From: Chitinophaga rhizosphaerae
Lineage (GTDB): Bacteria > Bacteroidota > Bacteroidia > Chitinophagales > Chitinophagaceae
Reading direction: 5' to 3'
Length of the DNA stretch: 64,000 bases
Assembly: GCF_003958645.1 (NCBI RefSeq)
Contig: NZ_RXLO01000005.1
Location: forward strand, 62,001-126,000
The translations under genes and the position numbers were made by a program. Of this stretch, positions 1 through 7,667 are shown piece after piece (the stretch's first letter is position 1; each line of letters starts with the position of its first letter). The notes under the pieces are model-generated. The model had not been told where the DNA came from. It saw only the letters and a program-made list of their open reading frames with translations, and did not search any database.

Positions 1-1404
1 GAGGTCGAGTATTTTCTTGACGATCGCCAGGCCCAGCCCGATCCCTTTGCTTTCTCCATGTTGCGGTAGCTGCTTGTATCGCTCGAAAATGAGTGTCTGC
101 TGCTCATGCGGAATGCCGTCCCCATCGTCCCAAACGGCGATTTCTATCTGGGTGGCGGTCCGCTGGCTGAGCAGTATCCGGATGCTGCCGCCGGGATGGG
201 TGAATTTCAGGGCATTGTCCAGCAGGTTCTGGATCACCCGTTCCATCTGTGCGATATCGGCCAGCACATGCGGGAGGCCGGGAGGGGCCTCCATGCGCAG
301 CGACACGTTTTTGTTCCGGGCCATCAACTGGTATTTGGTGACGATGTCGTTCACCAGTTCGCTCACAAAAACCGGTTCGAGCACGGGGCCGGATTGACCA
401 GCCTCCAGTTTGGAATATTCAAATAACTGCGATACGAGCCGGGAAAGGTTTTGGGAACTGTCGTGCACGATGCCCAGGAATTTCTGCTGTTCTTCCGGCG
501 AAAGGCGGTCTTGCCGGATCTGGAGCGTCTCGATATATCCCTGCATGATCGCCAGCGGCGTCCGCAGGTCGTGGGAAACGTTGGCGATCAGTTCCTGGCG
601 CAATTTGTCTGTCGCAGCCAGCTGTTCCATGTTCCGGACGATCGTATCCGCCATTTGGTTGAACGTGGAAGTCAGGACCCCGAGGCTTCCTCCGCCATGT
701 TCCGGAACGCGGGCGGAATGTTCGCCGTCCTTGAAACGTTGCACTACCTCCGCGGCCTTGCGCAGGTTGCTGTTGATGAGCCGCCAGGTGATGATCGCAA
801 CGATAATGGCCGAGACCAGCGTAAGTACGAGCATAATACTGCCGAGTTGCAGGAAGAACCAGCGGTTGCGGCCCTCCAGGGCGGAGCTTTGCAGCTTGCT
901 GGCCAGCACGGCATACACATATCCGGCCAGCTTGCCGTTTTCATAGACCGGCGCCGCGGAAAAAATGCTGGCTTCGCCCGGTTGCCGGGGATTGCTGCCC
1001 GTAATATAGTTCCGGCCTTTTTGGGAGATATAATGCTGCACGGGGGCCAGGTCTACCCGGTCTGTCAGCACAGATGCCCTGGGGACCACGAAATCGATGA
1101 TCCCGCCTTCCTTATCCAGCAGGTATACCTCTACCGAAGGGTTGATGACCATCGTGGAATGGATGATCTCGTGCATCACGGCCGTGTCGGACTTCCCGTT
1201 GCGGATCGGCTGCGTGGTTGACGCGAGATGCGAAGCGATGTTACCGTACAGTTGCTGGTTCACTTCGTAATAATACTGGCGCGAGATCCGGGAGGCCATA
1301 AAGAGGTAGACGATCCCCAGGATCACCAGCCATACGGTAAAAACGATGGAAATTTTCCAGAATAGCGCGTTGCCGCGCGGCCATTTGATTTGCATGACAG
1401 GCAT
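1..1404 (-). CDS. Sensor histidine kinase, C-terminus cut by window edge
   Basis: Membrane sensor kinase that should phosphorylate the response regulator encoded immediately upstream. Reading the minus strand from an ATG at 1404 gives 468 open codons to the window edge. Seen in order: TM1 (about residues 15-37), an extracytoplasmic sensor region, TM2 (about 187-209), a HAMP-like linker, the H-box SHDLRTPL with phospho-acceptor His278, the N-box NLLDNALKF, the G1 box DDGDGIP and the start of the G2 box GLGLAIVKK. Only the last part of the ATPase domain is missing. The ATG directly abuts the stop codon of the regulator, so the two are translationally coupled. The ligand cannot be told from sequence. 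Confidence 0.93.
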   Translation of the reverse strand, partial: MPVMQIKWPRGNALFWKISIVFTVWLVILGIVYLFMASRISRQYYYEVNQQLYGNIASHLASTTQPIRNGKSDTAVMHEIIHSTMVINPSVEVYLLDKEGGIIDFVVPRASVLTDRVDLAPVQHYISQKGRNYITGSNPRQPGEASIFSAAPVYENGKLAGYVYAVLASKLQSSALEGRNRWFFLQLGSIMLVLTLVSAIIVAIITWRLINSNLRKAAEVVQRFKDGEHSARVPEHGGGSLGVLTSTFNQMADTIVRNMEQLAATDKLRQELIANVSHDLRTPLAIMQGYIETLQIRQDRLSPEEQQKFLGIVHDSSQNLSRLVSQLFEYSKLEAGQSGPVLEPVFVSELVNDIVTKYQLMARNKNVSLRMEAPPGLPHVLADIAQMERVIQNLLDNALKFTHPGGSIRILLSQRTATQIEIAVWDDGDGIPHEQQTLIFERYKQLPQHGESKGIGLGLAIVKKILDL

Positions 1405-2109
1405 TTACATTTCTTCATTGAACCGGTAACCGACGCCCCAGGTCGTCAGTATATATCTTGGCTCCGCGATATCCGGCTCTATTTTACTTCGAAGCCGGTT
1501 GATGTGGGAGTTGACCGTATGTTCGTAGCCGTCGAAATCATACCCCCAGACGAGGTTCAGCAACCGTTGCCGGCTATAGCTCTTGCCGGGGTTCGATGCC
1601 AGTAAAACGAGCAGGTCGAACTCCCTGGGCGACAACTCTATCCTCAATTTCCCGAGCGTCACCTTCCGCATGTCCACATCAACTTCCAGCTCCCCGAAAC
1701 GAAGCACAGCGCCGGATTGCAGGCCCGTACCGGCGTCTTTCGGCAGTTCGTTCCGCCGGAAAATGACCTTCACCCGGGCGAGGAATTCACGGATGCTGAA
1801 GGGTTTGGTCAGGTAATCGTCTGCACCGGTCTCCAGGCCGAGGACTTTATCGATCTCTTCCGATTTCGACGTCAGGAAGATGATAGGCGTTTCCCGGTCT
1901 TTCTGGCGGACGAGCCGGCAAATTTCCATACCGTTGATGCCCGGCAGCATAATGTCGAGCACGATGAGCTGGAATTTGGTCTGGTGGATTTTTTCCATCG
2001 CATCGAACCCGTTACGGGCGTCGTTCACTTCGCAGCCCAGGTCGGTCAGGTGCATACGGAGCAACTCCACGATATTGGGGTCATCTTCCACGACCAGCAC
2101 TTTATGCAT
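1405..2109 (-). CDS. OmpR/PhoB-family response regulator
   Basis: DNA-binding response regulator of 234 aa. The receiver domain (residues 1-120) has the acidic pair Asp9/Asp10, phospho-acceptor Asp52 in VLDIMLPG, Thr80 and Lys102 in LTKPF. A winged-helix effector domain (about 135-232) follows, ending in TWGVGYRF, the usual wing of this family. It is the first gene of a two-gene operon with the sensor kinase, whose ATG follows its stop without a gap. The start at MHKVLVVEDD is the only one fitting the domain boundary. Target genes are unknown; the 146-bp gap to the divergent spondin-domain lipoprotein is a candidate shared control region. Confidence 0.95.
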   Translation of the reverse strand: MHKVLVVEDDPNIVELLRMHLTDLGCEVNDARNGFDAMEKIHQTKFQLIVLDIMLPGINGMEICRLVRQKDRETPIIFLTSKSEEIDKVLGLETGADDYLTKPFSIREFLARVKVIFRRNELPKDAGTGLQSGAVLRFGELEVDVDMRKVTLGKLRIELSPREFDLLVLLASNPGKSYSRQRLLNLVWGYDFDGYEHTVNSHINRLRSKIEPDIAEPRYILTTWGVGYRFNEEM

Positions 2110-2255
2110 TTTTTACAGTATTGATGGACCGAAAATCGGCAATTCCCGCCAGAAAAATGGCGCCGTGATACTTTTGTTATACTTCCGGGAAGGCGGTGGG
2201 ACAGTTTTCAGGTTGATTTGCCATATGAAAGCTATTGTTCACCAAAAACATTCCC

Positions 2256-3557
2256 ATGGAAAAAACAGGTAAATCCGTTCTCCTGCTGGCAACTTCCGTG
2301 TCTTTGCTTGCCGCCTGCCACAAAGACGACGACATGCCGATGATGAAGGAAAAAACGGTCATGGTAGAAAACGTATTGCAGGCCAAAAACCTCGTGGAAT
2401 CCGGTGCCTTCGTGGGCCCTGGGAAGCCAGGTACGCCGCCGGTCGTTTTCCCGGGGCAGGAAGTCGCCTTTTCTTTCTCCGCCGGCAAAGGGCAGGCGGT
2501 ATCTTTTGCGACGATGTACGGTTGGTCTAACGACCTCTTTTTCGCACCCGCCAACCCCGGCATCGCCCTGTACGATGCCATGGGAAAACCCCTGGAAGGC
2601 GACGTTTCCGGCCAGTTGCGGTTGTGGGACAACGGTTCCCGCGTCAACCAGTCGCCCGGCGCTTCCGTTACCCATCCCGGTACGCCGGAAAGCAAGCCCG
2701 TGGCAGAAGTCGGAGCTGCAGACGCGCAGGGGAATACATACCTGCCGGCGTCGAGCCTGATGAAATGCATGTTGAAATACGACGGCAATTCCCGGTTTAC
2801 CCTTACCATCCGCAACGTTTCCGGCGGAACGGCGAACGAAACACCGTTCAGCCCTGGCGTATGGGCCGTATCTAACATATTGGGCGGCAATTTGCTGAAC
2901 GGCATGCCGTTATACGAATCAGGAAAACCTTCGGCCAACGGGCTCACCCCATTGGCTGAATCGGGGAACAACCAGATGCTGGCAGAATATGCGGCGATGC
3001 AGACCGGCATCCTGACCCCGTTGTCGCCCATACTGATCGTTGTTTACAGGGGCAACGAGAACCCCTTGTTCATGGTCGGGGAGAAAGACCGCGGCAAGGG
3101 GCTGGCAGACCTGGCGCAGAAAGGCGACGCGTCCAAACTGGAAAGTTCATTGAAACTGGTGGCGGGCGTTAGGCATGTGTATGTCGCAAAGGCGGCGAAC
3201 ACCGGCGTATTGCTCCCGGTTTTAGGCCAATCGGCAGGAGGCAGCATCTCACAGCGGATTTCGTTCGAGCCCGGCGACCGGGTCACGTTCGCGACGATGT
3301 TCGGCTATTCCAACGACTGGTTCTATTCCTTTGGCGCAGACGGCATCATGGCGGGCGTAGCCGGCAACCAGACCGATAAGGTGACTTTATACGATAACGG
3401 TACGGCGGTGGACCAATATCCCGGAGCGGGCAATAGCCAGGGAGCCTTCGGCGGAGCCCCGCAAACGCCGGAAAGCCTGCCGATAACGGAAGTTTCGGGG
3501 GAAATGTACCCGGTGCCCGCGCCCGGGGCCGTCCTCAGGTTTACCATCACGAATTGA
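2256..3557 (+). CDS. Lipoprotein with two spondin-like domains
   Basis: Exported lipoprotein of 433 aa. The ATG at 2256 gives a signal peptide with lipobox LAAC, better than the upstream TTG at 2235. Two related segments follow: about residues 28-170 and 290-430. Each carries an N-terminal strand pattern (VEN.LQAKNLV / YVAKAANTGVL), an F-A-T-M-[YF]-G-[WY]-S-N-D-[LW] motif, a segment ending in LYDNG or LWDNG, then a Pro-Gly stretch and TPES.P. This matches the Spondin_N fold as found in bacterial lipoproteins, in tandem. The role is unknown; surface adhesion or matrix binding would fit the fold but is inference. A strong terminator follows. Confidence 0.75.
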   Translation: MEKTGKSVLLLATSVSLLAACHKDDDMPMMKEKTVMVENVLQAKNLVESGAFVGPGKPGTPPVVFPGQEVAFSFSAGKGQAVSFATMYGWSNDLFFAPANPGIALYDAMGKPLEGDVSGQLRLWDNGSRVNQSPGASVTHPGTPESKPVAEVGAADAQGNTYLPASSLMKCMLKYDGNSRFTLTIRNVSGGTANETPFSPGVWAVSNILGGNLLNGMPLYESGKPSANGLTPLAESGNNQMLAEYAAMQTGILTPLSPILIVVYRGNENPLFMVGEKDRGKGLADLAQKGDASKLESSLKLVAGVRHVYVAKAANTGVLLPVLGQSAGGSISQRISFEPGDRVTFATMFGYSNDWFYSFGADGIMAGVAGNQTDKVTLYDNGTAVDQYPGAGNSQGAFGGAPQTPESLPITEVSGEMYPVPAPGAVLRFTITN

Positions 3558-3582
3558 CGAACGGTGAATAATGACGAATCGG

Positions 3583-3618
3583 GGAAGGACCGCCCGCCAC
3601 GGGTGGCCTTCCTTTTTT
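3583..3618 (+). terminator. Rho-independent terminator after spondin lipoprotein
   Basis: GGAAGG (3583-3588) pairs with CCTTCC (3607-3612), with one bulged A and an inner six-pair stem over a five-base loop, followed directly by six T. It lies 25 bp past the lipoprotein stop and before the next gene. Confidence 0.85.
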
Positions 3619-3645
3619 ACGAAATCTTACATACAAAAAAAGCGG

Positions 3646-4254
3646 ATGAAACTGATATTTTCGATGCTGTCTTGCCTGATCCTGGGTAGCAGCCACCTTT
3701 TTGGACAATCGCTGCCGGCCACGGCAGCGGACGTACGGCCCCTGCCCGTGGGGGCGCCGGTGCCGGATATTTCGGTGACGGCGGTTACGGGAGAAACGGT
3801 GGGCATGAAATCCCTGCTGGGCGGGAAGCCTACCGTGCTGGTATTTTACAGGGGCGGCTGGTGCCCGTATTGCAACCGTCAGCTCGCAGACCTGGCGGTA
3901 GTGGAAAAAGACCTGAAGGCGATGGGGTACCAGGTGGTGGCCGTCAGCCCGGACGCACCGGAGCAATTAAGGGCTTCCGGAGAGAAGTGGGATTTGGGTT
4001 ACCGACTGTATTCCGACGCGCCCGGCAAGCTGATCCGTGCGATGGGGCTGGCATTTGCAGTGCCTGAAAACTACCGGGGCATCATCCGGGACGCATCCGG
4101 TGGCTTGAATATGGATGTACTGCCGGTCCCGGCCGTTTTCCTGCTAGATGGGCAAGGGAAGATCACCTACGTTTATTTTAATCCCGACTTCAGGGAACGC
4201 TTGTCTGGCGAAAAACTGCTGGCTGAAGCGAAGGCGTTTCGTGGAAAGCCGTAG
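3646..4254 (+). CDS. Exported AhpC/TSA-family thioredoxin-like protein
   Basis: Exported thioredoxin-fold protein of 202 aa, probably a peroxiredoxin or thiol-disulfide reductase. The ATG at 3646 is preferred because it begins a signal peptide (about residues 1-20, ending LFGQ); the longer frame upstream runs through the terminator. The AhpC/TSA domain (about 35-195) has FYRGGWCPYC with Cys73 and Cys76, a CxxC pair, and the cis-Pro segment LPVPAVFLLDGQGKI. It resembles the peroxiredoxin-like AhpC/TSA group rather than classic AhpC. It is isolated between the terminator and convergent clc gene, so context gives no partner. Confidence 0.85.
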   Translation: MKLIFSMLSCLILGSSHLFGQSLPATAADVRPLPVGAPVPDISVTAVTGETVGMKSLLGGKPTVLVFYRGGWCPYCNRQLADLAVVEKDLKAMGYQVVAVSPDAPEQLRASGEKWDLGYRLYSDAPGKLIRAMGLAFAVPENYRGIIRDASGGLNMDVLPVPAVFLLDGQGKITYVYFNPDFRERLSGEKLLAEAKAFRGKP

Positions 4255-4375
4255 GCGTTGGTTGCGGTACATGGCGGTTGCGTTGTAGTATCTCCTTCGC
4301 GACATTGCCTGTGAACAGGCTCGTCAGCCAGGTGGTGCGGCCGTTGCAGGTTTCCGGGAAACAATGCCGGCCGGC

Positions 4376-6232
4376 TTATCCTTCCTGGTCCGAGTACTGT
4401 TGCAGCAATTGCCTGTAGCTGTTCAGGACCTTCGATTTCGATATGAAGCCTAACAGCTTTCCATCCTTCAAAACCGGAAGGTTCCACATTTGGGTATCGT
4501 CCAGCTTCTGCATGGCCGACCTTACGCTTTCGTCCGGGTCAACGACCGCCGGCGGGACTTTTATCAATTCCTTAACCTTCACGGTGTCGTAAAGATTCGG
4601 ATTGAAGATGACGGGGCGTATATCTTCCAGTGTGATGGTGCCCTCGAAGAAATTTTCCTGGTTTACTACCGCCACGATATTGCGGTTGCTTTGCCGGACG
4701 AGGTCGATCAATTCCCGTAGCGTTGCGTGGCTGTTGATCTGCAAGACGTCGGTCTCGATGAGGTTTTTCAGCTTCAGGACAGACAGGAAGTTCCTGTCGT
4801 GCTCATGGGTGAAGATCTTGTCTTCCTTGGCCAGCTCCATCAAATCAGGCGAGATCGGCGAGAACCATTTCCCGATGAGGTAGGCGATGATGGATACGAT
4901 CATCAGGGGAATGAAAAGATCGTACCCCGAGCTGGATTCCGCGATGAGGAAAATGGCCGTAAGCGGCGCATACAGCACTCCGCTCATCACACCTGCCATG
5001 CCTACGATCACCAGGTTGGCGACCGGCACGTCGTTCATTCCGGACAGGACGCAGATGATGGAAAAAAAGTAGCCGAGAAATCCGCCAGCGAAGAGGGATG
5101 GCGCGAAATTCCCGCCATTGCCGCCGCCGTGTATGGTGCATGCGGTGGCGAAGACTTTCATCAGGCAGATGCAGCCCATGAAAACCAGCAATATCCAGTT
5201 GCCGGCCGGGAGAAAGCGGGAAAAGCTGTTTTGGATCATGAAGTTGGCATTGCCGTCTACCAATGATTTGACCGAAAGATACCCTTCACCGAACAGCGGC
5301 GGGAACAGTACGCAAAGCGCCGAAACGATACATCCGGCCAGGATCGCCTTGTTCAGCTTGCTCCATGACAGGTGATGGAAGAAAAGTTCGATTTTACGGG
5401 AAACGACGACAAAATACCGGGCGTATAACCCGCACAGCAAGCCCAGGCACAGATAATACGGCAGATTATGATAATTGAACGCCTGTCGCGACTGGAAATG
5501 GAAAAGCACGTTTTCCTGCAGGATGATCTTGGACAGCAGGCTGCCGCAAACCGCCGCCAGGATCAGCGGGATGAAATCGGAGAATACGACCCCGGCCAAC
5601 AGGATCTCGAACGCGAACATGACCCCGGCGATGGGGGCGTTGAAAGCCGCGGCGATACCGGCAGACGCGCCGGCGGCAAGGAGCAGGGTCCTTTCCTGGT
5701 ATCCCAGCCGGTATGTCTGCGCATAGTTCGACCCGATCGCCCCGCCTGTAACCGCTATGGGGCTTTCCAGCCCGGCAGAGCCGCCCAGGCCCACCGTTAC
5801 CGCGCTTTGGAGTATCTGGGAATACATTTTAACGCCGGGAACGATACTGCTGTTCTGCGCGATTTCATACAGGATGGCGGGAATCCCTTTCCTCGCCTGA
5901 CCTTTGAAGAACCATATCACAATCAGCGTGGTGAGCACTACGCCCAGGAATGGAAATATCGCGTAGAAAAACACCTGCGCGGTGAAATGTACTTTCTGCG
6001 TGATAACGTAGTGGATATAGTGGACGAGCATTTTCAGCAGCACGCCGGCCAGGCCCGCGGCCATTCCCACCAGTATGCCGGAAAAAATGAGGAACTGCCG
6101 CCGGTTCATTTTGCTGCGAAGCCAATGCAGGATGATCTCGTAACTCCTTGCTTTCCGGATGCTGTACCGCTCAAATTCGCGCTTGAACTTGAAAAAGCCG
6201 TGATGGTGGCGAATGAATTTAAAATGCTTCAT
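4376..6232 (-). CDS. ClC-family chloride channel/antiporter with CBS pair
   Basis: Polytopic chloride channel or Cl-/H+ antiporter of 618 aa in the inner membrane. After a basic cytoplasmic N-terminus (residues 1-50) the ClC core shows the three anion-pathway motifs: GIP (for GSGIPE), GLESP with the gating glutamate at about Glu156, and GGNFAPSLF (for GxFxP). Two CBS domains occupy the C-terminal third, so nucleotide-sensitive gating is likely. It is 33 bp downstream of nhaA and is the last gene of the run usp, ggpPS, nhaA, clc on this strand. Cl- flux next to Na+/H+ exchange suits salt and pH homeostasis. Confidence 0.92.
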   Translation of the reverse strand: MKHFKFIRHHHGFFKFKREFERYSIRKARSYEIILHWLRSKMNRRQFLIFSGILVGMAAGLAGVLLKMLVHYIHYVITQKVHFTAQVFFYAIFPFLGVVLTTLIVIWFFKGQARKGIPAILYEIAQNSSIVPGVKMYSQILQSAVTVGLGGSAGLESPIAVTGGAIGSNYAQTYRLGYQERTLLLAAGASAGIAAAFNAPIAGVMFAFEILLAGVVFSDFIPLILAAVCGSLLSKIILQENVLFHFQSRQAFNYHNLPYYLCLGLLCGLYARYFVVVSRKIELFFHHLSWSKLNKAILAGCIVSALCVLFPPLFGEGYLSVKSLVDGNANFMIQNSFSRFLPAGNWILLVFMGCICLMKVFATACTIHGGGNGGNFAPSLFAGGFLGYFFSIICVLSGMNDVPVANLVIVGMAGVMSGVLYAPLTAIFLIAESSSGYDLFIPLMIVSIIAYLIGKWFSPISPDLMELAKEDKIFTHEHDRNFLSVLKLKNLIETDVLQINSHATLRELIDLVRQSNRNIVAVVNQENFFEGTITLEDIRPVIFNPNLYDTVKVKELIKVPPAVVDPDESVRSAMQKLDDTQMWNLPVLKDGKLLGFISKSKVLNSYRQLLQQYSDQEG

Positions 6233-6265
6233 TGTTTTGATGTATCGTTCCTTTTACGAAAGCCG

Positions 6266-7576
6266 TCAGCTGGCCGGCCGGGATTTCCGGAGCCAAACGA
6301 TCCCGGCTATCCCCGACAGTACAGACGCCAGCAGGATGCCGTATTTCGACTGGTCTACCATGGCCGGGTCGCTGAATGCCAGCCCGGTAATGAAAAGTGA
6401 CATGGTGAACCCGACACCGGCCAGCAGGGCCACGCCGGAAATGTGCCTCCAGGTGGATTGTTCCGGCAGCTTCGCCAATTTCAACCGCACCATGAGCCAG
6501 GTGAAAAGCAGGACGCCCGCGAATTTTCCGATCACCAAACCTGTTGCCACCCCGATACTGACCGGGTTTAGCATCGACGTGAAGAAATCCCTGCCGATAT
6601 GCATCCCGGAGTTCGCGAGGGCAAACAAGGGCATGATGACGAATGCGACCCAGGGATGGAGCGCATATTCGATTTTCTGGAGCGGCGTTTCGGCGTCCAG
6701 GCTGATCTTTTTAATGCTCTCGATCGTGCGGTGCTGTTCGTAGGTAGTAAGTGTGCTGGCCTGCGGAATAGCGTTCCGGAAAGATTCGGTATGCGCTTCC
6801 ATGCTGTTTATATATTCCTCTTCGTCGATTTTGGTGCGGGCGGGGATCATAAATGCCACCAGCACACCAGCGATCGTGGCATGGACGCCAGACATGAGAA
6901 ATCCTGACCATACGCCCAGGCCCACCAACAGGTAGAACAAGGTACTGCGGATACCCAGCAGGTTGCCCACCCATAAAATGACGAGTAAAACGCCCGCGAT
7001 CGTCAGCGGGACCCAAACGATGTGGCTGGTGTAGAAAATGGCGATCACCAATACGGCGCCGAGATCGTCGGCAACGGCCAGTGCTGAAAGGAATACCTTC
7101 ACCGACGTCGGGATATGCCTGCCGGCCAGCGACAGCAGGGCGAGGGCAAACGCGATATCCGTCGCCATCGGGATGCCCCAGCCGTTTTCGGAAGGCAGCC
7201 CGGCGTTGAACGCGACATAGATGCCGGCCGGCACCAGCATCCCCCCAAGGGCCGCCATCATCGGCAGCGAGGCTTTGCCGAACGAGGAAAGCTCCCCGGC
7301 CATGAACTCCCGCTTCAATTCCAGGCCGATCACGAAAAAGAAAAGGGCCATCAGACCGTCGTTGATCCAGACGTGCAGCGGCTTGTTGAAAGCGTATTCC
7401 GCAAAGCTGATCCCGAAATTCGTTTCCCAGACATGGTGGTACGATTCCGCCCATTGGGAATTGGCCCAAAAAATAGCGATCACGACGCTGGCGAACAAAA
7501 TGATGCCGCCGGTAAATTCCTGGTGTATGAACCTGCTGACAGGTTTTAAAAGTTGGTCTATGGGCGATTTGGCCAT
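6266..7576 (-). CDS. nhaA: Na+/H+ antiporter NhaA
   Basis: Electrogenic Na+/H+ antiporter of the inner membrane, 436 aa. The conserved N-terminal half contains GLELKREFM, the Ala/Gly-rich segment MAALGGMLVPAGIY and ALAVADDLGAVL, with the cation-binding aspartate pair at residues 170-171. About 12 hydrophobic segments are visible. A hydrophilic insert near residues 245-290 (KIDEEEYINSME onwards) is typical of many Bacteroidota NhaA proteins. It sits between the glucosylglycerol gene and clc, consistent with a role in Na+ export under salt stress. A 10-bp stem with a 34-nt loop lies just upstream of the ATG. Confidence 0.96.
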   Translation of the reverse strand: MAKSPIDQLLKPVSRFIHQEFTGGIILFASVVIAIFWANSQWAESYHHVWETNFGISFAEYAFNKPLHVWINDGLMALFFFVIGLELKREFMAGELSSFGKASLPMMAALGGMLVPAGIYVAFNAGLPSENGWGIPMATDIAFALALLSLAGRHIPTSVKVFLSALAVADDLGAVLVIAIFYTSHIVWVPLTIAGVLLVILWVGNLLGIRSTLFYLLVGLGVWSGFLMSGVHATIAGVLVAFMIPARTKIDEEEYINSMEAHTESFRNAIPQASTLTTYEQHRTIESIKKISLDAETPLQKIEYALHPWVAFVIMPLFALANSGMHIGRDFFTSMLNPVSIGVATGLVIGKFAGVLLFTWLMVRLKLAKLPEQSTWRHISGVALLAGVGFTMSLFITGLAFSDPAMVDQSKYGILLASVLSGIAGIVWLRKSRPAS

Positions 7577-7579
7577 AAC

Positions 7580-7633
7580 AAAAAGCGGAGCAAAGTTTTA
7601 TGAATGTTTAAAGATACCAATATTCCGCTTTTT
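7580..7633 (-). other. Hairpin just upstream of nhaA
   Basis: AAAAAGCGGA (7580-7589) is the perfect reverse complement of TCCGCTTTTT (7624-7633). In the direction of transcription the second arm ends in a T run a few bases before the nhaA ATG. It could be an intergenic terminator or attenuator between ggpPS and nhaA, although the 34-nt loop is long for one. Confidence 0.45.
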
Positions 7634-7667
7634 CTGATCGGAACAGGGTAATCCCCGGATGTTACCC

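Noticed and set aside
2177..3031. 284-codon minus-strand frame over the spondin lipoprotein
   Set aside because: Antisense to a protein with a lipobox and two repeated domains; no recognisable features of its own.
5742..5800. Loss of ClC function because the second motif reads GLESP instead of GREGP/GKEGP
   Set aside because: The gating glutamate is kept and this variant occurs in CBS-containing bacterial ClC proteins, so function is not in doubt.
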